Positions 35,531-45,157 of a stretch of DNA of 64,000 bases are shown piece by piece. Source of the DNA: Amoebidium appalachense (Eukaryota; Ichthyosporea); the NCBI GenBank assembly GCA_963693365.1, contig CAVNZM010000013.1:1984001-2048000 (forward strand), written 5' to 3'. A program made the translations under genes and the position numbers. The stretch's first letter is position 1. Each line of letters begins with the position of its first letter. Under the pieces are notes generated by a model. It ran no database searches and was not told the DNA's origin. It was given only the letters and a program-made list of their open reading frames with translations.

Positions 35531-36031
35531 TTAATGCTTCATGCAATCATCATAGGTGCTGTCCCAGGCATCGTCAAAGCCTCTCTGCCAGTCACCCCCG
35601 CTCCTCCTCTGCAACCTGGCCCCCGTGTGCCTCCTCCTCCTGCCGCCCTCTGCGTCCTCCCGGCACACCTTCAGTGCGTCTCTGTATGCCTCCACCCACC
35701 CCTTCTGGTACTCGCTCGACCCTGCGTGGCCGGGCCGATGCTGGTAAGGTTGGCCCGCGGAGACGTGCGGCTTGGGCTGCGGCTTTGGCTGTGGGTGGTG
35801 GGGCTGTGGCTGTGGGCGGGGCTTGGGCTGCGCACAGCACCTGCCTGGCGTGCACTTTCCAGTGTCGCTGGACCACCGTGTGCACTCCTGTAAGCCAATC
35901 AGCTCGCCGTCGCCACAGTGCCCAAGGTTGCGGCCCGCCCAGACGCCACAGTTCATGACTTCGTTGTCCTTGGCGTAGGCCCCGGTGGCACACAGCGCAC
36001 CGACGGTTGCGAGCACAAAAGTGATCTTCAT
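35531..36031 (-). CDS. Small secreted cysteine-rich protein, copy A (166 residues)
   Basis: Intronless; I do not recognise the family. A signal peptide MKITFVLATVGALCATGAYA should be cut after AYA. The mature N-terminal part has six cysteines (28, 39, 50, 60, 65, 66), then a Pro/Gln/Lys/His-rich linker (69-89), then two copies of a 16-17 residue motif, EYQKGWVEAYRDALKVC (107-123) and DWQRGFDDAWDSTYDDC (147-163), separated by a segment with RRRR (131-134) and RR that could be a furin-type cleavage site. An ATG 96 bases upstream is in frame but sits at the TATA box, so I take the ATG at 36031, which matches copy B. It is divergent from copy B (36888) with 856 bases between start codons. A secreted or cell-wall role is inference. 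Confidence 0.85.
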   Translation of the reverse strand: MKITFVLATVGALCATGAYAKDNEVMNCGVWAGRNLGHCGDGELIGLQECTRWSSDTGKCTPGRCCAQPKPRPQPQPHHPQPKPQPKPHVSAGQPYQHRPGHAGSSEYQKGWVEAYRDALKVCREDAEGGRRRRHTGARLQRRSGGDWQRGFDDAWDSTYDDCMKH

Positions 36032-36125
36032 GTTGAGTTGGTGGAAGCTCGGTTGTTGATCATTCGGTGGTTGATCATGTGAGATGCATGCAACTTTTGA
36101 ATGATTGATCGGGCGAGTCGGCGGC

Positions 36126-36137
36126 ATTTATATACCG
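36126..36137 (-). promoter_or_regulatory. TATA box of copy A
   Basis: On the minus strand this reads GGTATATAAATG, about 100 bases before the start codon at 36031. The spacing matches that of the TATA box of copy B. Confidence 0.6.
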
Positions 36138-36777
36138 GGGGGATGCATCAGCTGGCGAATCAAAATCGCCGGTTGCTCGCATTCCAGTGGATAAAACGGG
36201 ATGACGACGTTTCAAATGACGATTTATATATTGTGACTTTTGTCATCCCACTCATCATGGCGGACAAAAACCACATGTCATTCTGTACGTATCAAAGACA
36301 TCGTAGCATCGTGTTTCTCAGCCCGAAGTGTTCCAAACACATATTTTTCATTAAAAAAAATAACCTCATGAGTCGTAAAACGCGCGCTACAGCATGTACC
36401 CAGCTTTCGCCGAGTCTGATCAGAAATCTACGAGATCTTGATACGTCATCTCCAAGTTCACAATTAATTGGTTGATTATCATTTAAAATATCTTGCTGGC
36501 AAAAGATCGGCAATTCGCCATCCGAATGGCCATCACGGGATGAGGGCAGGGGAACTTGGGGAAAAAAGCACCAAGGTTAACAAAAGACCGAAACAGAAGG
36601 AGTTATGAAATGCGTATGTATTCACATGTATACATATAAAGCTTGTGTGGTCATCACTATATATGTCAAGTCAGAGCATACTATACTTCAGTTAACCGAG
36701 AGATGCTCGATGGTGCGGCAATCACGCATTGGTGGCAATTTGGTGCCATGCACTGATTGGTCTACACTTTCCTCCTG
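36138..36777. promoter_or_regulatory. Shared intergenic region of the divergent pair
   Basis: About 640 bases of mostly AT-rich unique DNA with no long repeat and no coding frame of note. An inverted CCAAT box (ATTGG, 36756-36760) lies 20 bases before the TATA box of copy B. Apart from about a dozen bases before each ATG, the two promoters do not look alike. Confidence 0.45.
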
Positions 36778-36790
36778 CTTTATATAAAAA
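36778..36790 (+). promoter_or_regulatory. TATA box of copy B
   Basis: CTTTATATAAAAA, about 100 bases upstream of the start codon at 36888, with an ATTGG element 20 bases further upstream. Confidence 0.65.
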
Positions 36791-36887
36791 TTCGGCTGGC
36801 ACATAGTCACTGCATCAGTCAAATTTAGTAAGTAAACCGCAAAAAGCAACTATCATAGCACTTTGCTTCGATATCCACCAACTCAAC

Positions 36888-37394
36888 ATGAAGATCACTT
36901 TTGTGCTCGCAACCGTCGGCGCGCTGTGTGCCACCGGGGCCTACGCCAAGGACAACGAAGTCATGAACTGTGGCGTCTGGGCGGGCCGCAACCTTGGGCA
37001 CTGTGGCGACGGCGAGCTGATTGGCTTACAGGAGTGCACACGGTGGTCCAGCGACATTGGAAAGTGCACGCCAGGCAGGTGCTGTGCGCAGCCCAAGCCC
37101 CGCCCACAGCCACAGCCCCACCACCCACAGCCAAAGCCGCAGCCCAAGCCGCACGTCTCCGCGGGCCAACCGGACCAGCATCGGCCCGGCCACGCAGGGT
37201 CGAGCGAGTACCAGAAGGGGTGGATGGAGGCATACAGAGACGCACTGAAGGTGTGCCGGGAGGACGCAGAGGGCGGCAGGAGGAGGAGGGACACGGGGGC
37301 CAGGTTGCAGAGGAGGAGCGGGGGTGACTGGCAGAGAGGCTTTGACGATGCCTGGGACAGCACCTACGATGAGTGCATGAAGCAATACGACTAG
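36888..37394 (+). CDS. Small secreted cysteine-rich protein, copy B (168 residues)
   Basis: Paralogue of copy A in inverted orientation, nearly identical over the whole coding region and ending MKQYD instead of MKH. Same layout: 20-residue signal peptide, six-cysteine domain (NCGVW, GHCGDG, QECTRW, GKCTPGRCC), Pro/Gln/Lys linker, and two GW/GF-x-x-A repeat motifs each ending in Cys. Differences from copy A are T to I before GKC, Y to D in the linker, V to M in the first motif, H to D after RRRR, D to E before the last Cys, and the C terminus. Most differences change the amino acid. The similarity begins about 12 bases before the ATG and stops at the stop codon, suggesting gene conversion or selection on the coding part. 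TATA and polyadenylation signals are present, so it is probably expressed. Confidence 0.85.
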   Translation: MKITFVLATVGALCATGAYAKDNEVMNCGVWAGRNLGHCGDGELIGLQECTRWSSDIGKCTPGRCCAQPKPRPQPQPHHPQPKPQPKPHVSAGQPDQHRPGHAGSSEYQKGWMEAYRDALKVCREDAEGGRRRRDTGARLQRRSGGDWQRGFDDAWDSTYDECMKQYD

Positions 37395-37598
37395 ACAGTA
37401 CAGCAAAAACTGCTGTTACAGGCCATAGAGAGTAGCAGCTGCTACCTTGGGTTGCACCTCAGTACGAGTTCCAAAGGGCTCATGTGCTTTCCCATGTGAA
37501 AGCGTAGGATATATAGGAGGCTTACTACTATAAGATGTGATGCTGCGTGTGCTCTACCAAAACATAGATGGAGTGTAAACTTGACGTGAGGAATGTGT

Positions 37599-37627
37599 AA
37601 TAAAATGATGTGGACTGTATTAATAAA
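37599..37627 (+). terminator. Polyadenylation signals of copy B
   Basis: AATAAA occurs at 37599-37604 and again at 37622-37627, about 205-230 bases past the stop codon. Confidence 0.6.
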
Positions 37628-37704
37628 GCATAACCCCATACATATTGCATATTAAAAAAAGCTGTGATATTGATCACCAAACGGGCATGGTGTGCAAAGC
37701 CCTC

Positions 37705-38515
<811 letters not shown>

Positions 38516-38519
38516 CATA

Positions 38520-38954
38520 GGGGCCAACGATATCGGCAGAGTCAATTTTTTGAAAGCGAGTTATTCTGCAAACAGCTGAATTGTTCTGCCAACAGCTGAA
38601 TTATTCTGCAAAAAGCAAAATTATGCTGCTTTTAACAGCAGAATTATTTTGCTTCAGCAGAATCACTCTGTGCTTAGCAAAATTATTCTGCTAAGAAAGC
38701 AGAATTATTCTTTTAGCAGCCTGAATTATTCAGCTCAAAGCAGATTTATTCTGCTTTCAAAAGCAGAACAATTCTGCTTTGTTCTATAATTCTGCCTTTA
38801 GCAGAATAATTCTGCTTTTGCAGAATGTGGTTGTATAATTCTGCCTTTGCGTGTTAGCTTTTAGCAGAACCATCCTGCTTTTTGCAGAATAATTCTGCTT
38901 TTTGCAGAATAATTCTCCTTGGAGCAAGTTGACTCTGCCGATGTGGTTGGGCCC
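38520..38954. mobile_element. Palindromic GCAGAA-array element, copy 2
   Basis: Second copy of the element at 34662, in the same orientation. The left repeat is GGGGCCAACGATATCGGC and the right repeat ends GGTTGGGCCC; intact TA dinucleotides flank both ends (38518-38519 and 38955-38956). The interior again consists of GCAGAA/TTCTGC words, but the order of words differs from copy 1, so the arrays have diverged or been rearranged. Confidence 0.8.
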
Positions 38955-39159
38955 TACACGTGCACACACCAACACAGCCACGTGCATATTTTCAAAGCAC
39001 GCAACACATGATAATAAAGCCAAACCAACAGCTTTAATGTTCAGAGGTCACTGAGGTCATGAAGTTCATTACAGTCACGGAAGTCACTATCGCACGTTCA
39101 AGAATATCGAATCCCAACCCGCAAAAAAACCGTAACATGTGATACCTGCAACTCCCCCC

Positions 39160-39816
39160 CCCCCCCCCCCCTCCCCCCCCCCCCCCCCCCTCCCCCCCTC
39201 CCCCCCCTTCCCCCCCCCCCCCTCCCCCCCCCCCCCCTCGCCCCCTCCCCCCTCCCTCCCCCCCCCCCCTCCCCCCCCCCCCCCCCCCCCACCCCCAAGC
39301 ACAGTGTTACACACACCTCAACCCACACACAGGTACGTCACACGCACATCTCCTCTGTGCAAGCATGTTGCGCAACACACAGGCATTACTCTTGAAAAAG
39401 GAAATTGAACCCCTTAATATAGTTTAGTCTCTAACTTAATTAAATTAGACTAATCCAGCCCATTACAATTTTTGAATTCGTGTCCTGGTTTTTCGTTGAA
39501 TAAATTTTCCGTGGGAGATGCTTATGGTGACGATTAAGACATGCATGAGCAGTGGGGGAGGGGGAGAGAACGGGGGCTGGGGGGGAGGGTGAGAACTTCA
39601 AGGGGGAGAGGGCAGAGAGAGCAGAGAGGAGGGGAGAGAGAGTAGTGGGGGGAGGGGGGGGGAGGGGGGGCTCGAGGGCTGGGGGGGGGAGGGTGGGAAG
39701 GGGGGGAGGGAGGGCGGGGGAGTGTAGAGAGAGCGGGGGGGGGGGGGGGGGGGGAGGGGGGAGGGAGCGAGCGAGCCTCGGAGAGAGAGAGAGGTTCGGC
39801 GGGACAGAGAGAGGGA

Positions 39817-39858
<42 letters not shown>

Positions 39859-40440
39859 CTCGGGGGGGGGGAGAGAGAGAGAGAGAGAGAGAGAGGCCCG
39901 GGGGGGGGGGGGGGGTGTGTGTGTGTGTGTGTGTGTGTGTTTGTGTGTGTGTCTGACGTGTGTGTGTGACGTGTGCGTGTGCGTGCGTGCGCGCGTGCCA
40001 CGTGTGTGTGGGCGCACGCGCCGACAACCCGTGCGTAATCAGGGCCGGGTCACATCGTGCCGCAGTGCGCTTATGAGAATATATTGAGTGCTTGCGAACA
40101 TGCCCGCAAGTATGTTGCACGTGTTTGTGCATAGTGTGTGTGTGCGTGCGCCCCCGTGTTTGTGTGTTCGTCACCTTCGAGTTGTATCACGGTTTCTGTC
40201 AATGCATGTCACCCGGCACCGTTTGACACGTTTTTGCGCTTTATTTATTTGTCATCCGATGATGTCCCTGCTTAAGTTCCGTTTCTATTAAAATCATTAC
40301 AAGATACACATTATTACTGTAGGCCACAGAGTCACAGCCATGCCGGGCTACACAGACACCGTTGAGATGGCATTTACATGCACTGTATGGAAACGCCTTA
40401 CGTTACTAGCCTAAGGGCATGTATGTAGGATACTGCGAGC
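39160..40440. other. No gene; C-rich, G-rich and GA tracts
   Basis: 39154-39290 is C-rich. 39550-39950 is G-rich with (GA)n at 39818-39855 and (GT)n at 39916-39940. 39960-40440 is ordinary unique sequence without a recognisable coding exon. Confidence 0.6.
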
Positions 40441-40466
40441 TCAATATTGATGTCTCTGGATCTAGT

Positions 40467-40538
40467 CAATGCATTCATCCTAGCTGCTGTCCGGATCCCA
40501 GCGGCATCGTCAAACCCTCTCTGCAAGTCATACCCGCC
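40467..40538 (-). pseudogene. Remnant of a third secreted-protein copy
   Basis: On the minus strand this matches the last 65-70 bases of copies A and B: it encodes GGYDLQRGFDDA against GGDWQRGFDDA, then about eight inserted bases around GGATCCGG shift the frame and the closing Cys motif is lost. No matching sequence is seen on the 5' side, so only the 3' end of the gene survives. It lies about 3 kb from copy B. Confidence 0.65.
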
Positions 40539-40540
40539 TT

Positions 40541-40827
40541 GTAAGAAGTCTTAGATTACCAATAGACCAAAAATGACATGGAATTACTGACTGTAAAACA
40601 TTTGTATCAATATTTATCTGTAAAACTCTGCACAGTCCCACGAGCGGCATATTGAAAAACGTCCGTCAGTATGTGCATGAGCTAAGGCAACCACATTGGT
40701 CCACCCCCAGGGGTATGTGTGGGTGTAAAAACACGTGTGAGGGTTGCGGGTTGGTAAAGGGGTGGGAGGAGGGGGGGGTCCCTTCCTTTTTCCTTTTTTT
40801 TTCTTTTCTTTTCTTTCTTTTTTTTTT

Positions 40828-40867
<40 letters not shown>

Positions 40868-41090
40868 GGGGAGGGCGAGGTGGGGGTCACCCAGTGCTCC
40901 TGGCGGAAGGCACATCCGACCGCGATGATTAACCTGGTAACTTGAAGCTCAGACGGTCCAGCCTTGAAACGAATCAGTTGTAGAATTCACTGCCATCCGG
41001 CGGAGAGTCTGCCAGTTCAATTTTTCGGGAAGCCTTAGAGGTCAATTTTAATGATGATGGATTTGCCGACGCCAATGCCTAGGTTTGAAT
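40541..41090. other. No gene recognised; poly-T/poly-G tract
   Basis: Mostly unique sequence with a T-rich run followed by a G run (40795-40866), in the T-then-G order also seen at 540-652 and 4816-4880. No coding motif. Confidence 0.55.
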
Positions 41091-41093
41091 ATA

Positions 41094-41226
41094 GGCCATG
41101 TCTGGTGCGGTGTTTGGGCCGGCAACCAATACTATGCCTAATTCCTGCCCCCCGGCCGCTGCTAACGGCCAGCGGGAATTAGGCACTCGCACTGGCTGCC
41201 CGCACACCCCCGCACCAAAGCTGGCC
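41094..41226. mobile_element. 133-bp hairpin element, copy 1
   Basis: Starts GGCCATGTCTGGTGCGGTG and ends with the approximate complement CGCACCAAAGCTGGCC. An inner palindrome GCCTAATTCCTGCC...GGCGGGAATTAGGC-like pair surrounds CCGGCC. It lacks the right-hand CCCTA seen in copies 2 and 3, so its right edge may be damaged. Confidence 0.75.
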
Positions 41227-42100
41227 ACGAAATTATAACCTAACATAATTATAACTTATAATTATAAGTTAAACTTTGGCCCGGGCACAAAAGACACATT
41301 CGTCTTTTCGGTTGCACTGCAAGTCGGGTCATGAATGTGCATGAAAATCTTTGCCGCAACCTATTAATAAGTGAGTCTCAGCTGCCCCGAGATGACACCT
41401 GGTCCACTGCAAATACTCCGAATGTATGATTAGGTTTGGAATTGGATATGAACCCGGGCCGGTGGTTTAATTCATAGGTTGTTGGCACACCGTGGCAGAG
41501 AGGCTCCGGAGTACTTGAATTAGTAGGGTTGATGGCACTGGCCCTTTGATCATTCAGCAGTGTTGCAGCTCGATTTGCTCAGGCAAAAGTCTGTTCAACC
41601 CATCATGAGTACCGGTTAACATTAAGGCTTTCCATCACCTTGTGTTATGAACCCGAATCCTTGCATCACACCTTAAAACCACATGATCCCCTTCTGAGTC
41701 TCATCATGACCCCCCTCCCCCCGGCCCCCCCCCCCCCCCCCCCCCCCCCCTGGACCCCCTTCCGCGGCTTCCAGTCAGGCCAACTAAAATCCGATGGCAT
41801 TGTCCATCTTGGTTCACCATGGGGATCTGTGCATGCTGTGTTCGTGCAGGGTAGATCTTAGTGTGAACGACTTGAACTTCGATATCACATGTGTGCGTGT
41901 GAGTGCGCGCGCGCGTGTGCATGTGCGTGTGCGTGTTCATGTGCGAGACTCAGTGCGTGTGCGTGCATGTGTTTTGTGTGAGCGTGTGGCACGGCGTGTG
42001 TGTGCCACAATCCCGTGTGGGTGGGTGTGGGTGGGGAGGGTGGTGGTGGTGGTGGTGGTGCGTGTGTGTGTGTGTGTGTGTGTGTCCGCCCCCCCCCCCC

Positions 42101-42137
<37 letters not shown>

Positions 42138-42620
42138 GGGGAGGGCCGCTGGAAGAGGCAGGGGAGGAGGGGGGGTACGACGTGGGTGGCCGTGCATGTG
42201 TGCCATCGTCACGGTTCTTGCCAAGTTGTGTGTGGGTGTGAGACTGTGTGTATGTGTGCGTGTATGCGTGCACTGAGGTAACATCTTTTGTGTGTGTGCA
42301 TCTGTGAGCCTGAGCTACCTGCAACCCCACACGCAGGCTGCCGGGGGGAGGGGGGGGGGATGTATGCATTAGAGGGTTGAAAACATGGAGGAGACTGCAG
42401 CAGCAAAGGACAAACAAAACATTGCCAAGGGAGAGGGGAGGGGGAAAAAGGGGGGGGAGGGGGAGGGGGGTGGCATACACCGGGACATGGCTCTGGCAGT
42501 ATCAGTGGTGGCATTTGCCTTGGTGGAGTCGTGTTGATGTGCACTTGGCCCAAGATCCCTAAAAAGCCTTTAAATTCATTTGTGTACATGTGCTTTTGTC
42601 TTCCTTTTCGTTTGATATTA
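41227..42620. other. No gene recognised
   Basis: Unique sequence with a C run (41726-41750), GT/GC-rich sequence (41890-42085) and a C run abutting a G run (42089-42134), which is a perfect C/G inverted repeat. Open frames here are low-complexity only. Confidence 0.55.
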
Positions 42621-42757
42621 GGCCATGTTTGGTGCGGTGTCTGGGCCGGCAACCAATACTATGCCTAATTCCTGCCCCCCGGCCACTGCTAATGGCCAGC
42701 GGGAATTAGGCACTCGCACTGGCTGCCCGCACACCAACGCACCAAAGATGGCCACCC
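42621..42757. mobile_element. 133-bp hairpin element, copy 2
   Basis: More than 90% identical by eye to copies 1 and 3. It is preceded by TA and followed on the right by CCC and then TA (42758-42759), so a TA target duplication with G-rich ends is plausible, as for the other TA elements in this window. Confidence 0.75.
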
Positions 42758-42759
42758 TA

Positions 42760-43990
42760 CTACATGCAAGTCACGCTTACCGGGCAGGGCAACACTTTGC
42801 GGTTTGGTAAACACTTTGCGGTTTCCATATACAGAGATCTAATAGTGGCTGAATGGCAATGTCGATTGAATCTATTTTTTGGGCGCACCACTCACTTGGG
42901 GTTGCTTTGTCGTTACCGTGCGTCGTTGCATCCGCCTAGGCTGCTCCGCTTGCTGTGATTATCTCTAAATTGCTCGGTTCAAACACTCACTCCCAGACGG
43001 ATTATGCGGGGACAGGGGGGGGGGGGGGGGGGGGGGTGGAGGGGAAGGGGGTAGTTGACATTAATGAGATTCAGAAGACCGTGTGTAAGCAGGCGGAAAA
43101 CAAACTAATTACTACAAAAAAAAAGGGAAAGACAACGCTGTCGAGGCGTGCCGCCGTGCTGTACTCACAAGCCTTCGGAACACGAACACAGACACCGATT
43201 TACCGACAGGCCTCTCAAGAGCTCTACTGCGTCATTGAATGGACCAGGTTGTACATTACGAATTTCAGAGCACAAGTTTTCACTTGAAATTCGTACCCCC
43301 CCCCCCCCCCCCCCCCCCCATCCCAGGAGATTCCCACGGTACGAGTGGTCCCCTTTTCTCACGTCAGAGTACCCGCACTCCTCAGGCTCAACCTTAACTA
43401 GGCCGACACCTACAAACACACACATGCCGTTGCCTCCACACACAATCACAGACACGGTGATACCCCTTTCCCCCAGTGTCCTACCGGCACACTGAGGCAT
43501 CGAAGCTTGGCAAAACGTCAACACGCACCCGGGCACTGACGCCATACTACATACCGTGTGTATACTAAGCACCCCACAGACCTAACAACTCAAATACTGA
43601 GCATAGTCACTAAGCCTTCGACCATGGCTGCAGCTGTCAGCACTGCCGGAAATAAGGAAAGTACCGGAAGTTACTGCAAAAGCGATAAGGCTTACCTGAA
43701 GGGAGGTTCTAGCCGGTTCAGCCTCCTTGCAGCAGCACTGGCATGCGCAGTTGCCAAACATCATGATGTCAGAAACCACAGAAGATGACCTGTAGCCACC
43801 ACCTAAGGATTTGCAGCAGGCAGGCAGTAGAGGGAATTTATACATGTGTCCTTTTTTGGTGGGTTACCGTACCAAATATGTTAATGTAGTGACCGTTAAA
43901 TCATGGGCCCTTGCCATTTCAAACGTTTTGCATCTCTGCTGTTTGCTCAGATGGAGGTATTTATACGGTGGATGGTATAAGGTTTGATTA
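42760..43990. other. No gene recognised
   Basis: Mostly unique DNA with one G run (43017-43036) and one C run (43297-43319). Short frames at 42955-43287 and 43558-43788 lack splice or domain support. Confidence 0.5.
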
Positions 43991-43992
43991 TA

Positions 43993-44129
43993 GGCCATGT
44001 TTGGTGCGGTGTTTGGGCCGGCAACCAATACTATGCCTAATTCCTGCCCCCCGGCCGCTGCTAACGGCCAGCGGGAATTAGGCACTCGTACTGGCTGCCC
44101 GCACACCCCCGCACCAAAGCTGGCCACCC
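43993..44129. mobile_element. 133-bp hairpin element, copy 3
   Basis: Nearly identical to copy 1 (GGCCATGTTTGGTGCGGTG at left), with the same right-hand extension CCC then TA as copy 2. The left flank GGTTTGATTATA also resembles the flank of copy 1, so the mobile unit may be slightly longer than the hairpin. Confidence 0.75.
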
Positions 44130-44385
44130 TACTACAGTGGAAATGCTTGTTAATAGTAGTCCTGCCGCTGTAAAAGCAGAGCGGCAACCTGAATGAAAAG
44201 TGCCGACATTGCTGGGCTACTGCTTGACGGGGTCTCGGAGTGACGGAACCAATGCAGTGCTTGCTTGTGTTAAATTGATATGACCGTCGAGAAATTTATG
44301 ATCGAACAACACCGTTGAATTGAAAATATTTCAATTCGCTTTTTGTTTTGCAAGGGACACACAAAGAGTATGCATCATAAGGACT

Positions 44386-44421
<36 letters not shown>

Positions 44422-44517
44422 AGGTGGAAGAGAGAGTGGGGGGCGGGGGAAGCCTCGGGGGCCGGGGGGGGGGGGGGGGGGAGAGCAGAGAGGGAGGAAG
44501 GGAGGGAGGGAGAGAGG

Positions 44518-44596
<79 letters not shown>

Positions 44597-45125
44597 AGGG
44601 AGGGAGAGAGGGAGGGAGGGAGGATGGGGAGGGACGGAGGGAGTGAGGGAGTGAGGGAGGGGGAGGGAGGGAGAGAGAGAGAGGCCGGGGAGGGGAGAGG
44701 TGGTGGTGGTTGGGGGGGGGGGGGAGACGACCCACAGCAGTCACGTGTGCTGATGTTGATGTCTGTTCAAGTGCCGCTAAGGCCAATACAGCTTGCCGCC
44801 TCCGAATCTCTGAATGTCACCGCTAAAGGGCTGGCATTATCGAAACAGTGCCGGTGGACTCTACATTATCTCCACAGAGGTGGGCAGGTGATAACAACTG
44901 GCGCAGGTTCCGTGTTGGTCGGCTGATCATGATGGTGATTCAATGTCAGACGGTGGCAATTGCCGGGGCCTGGCACTTAGTGCTGAGGCTGTAGTAAGCA
45001 TTGAATCAATGATCAAAATTTGAGGCAGGAGGAATTCAATGGGTGTCTAAGCCTTGTGAGTGTGTGTGTGTATGTGTGTGACACTGTGTGTGTGTGTGTG
45101 TGTGCACGTGTGTGAATGTGTCCCT

Positions 45126-45157
<32 letters not shown>

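Noticed and set aside
35534-35993. Alternative long frames overlapping the secreted genes on both strands
   Set aside because: They are GC-rich shadows of the signal-peptide frame, mirrored in both copies because the copies are nearly identical.
35531-36127. Longer start (198 residues) for secreted copy A
   Set aside because: The upstream ATG lies at the TATA box and would bury the signal peptide. Copy B has the shorter start with equivalent promoter spacing.
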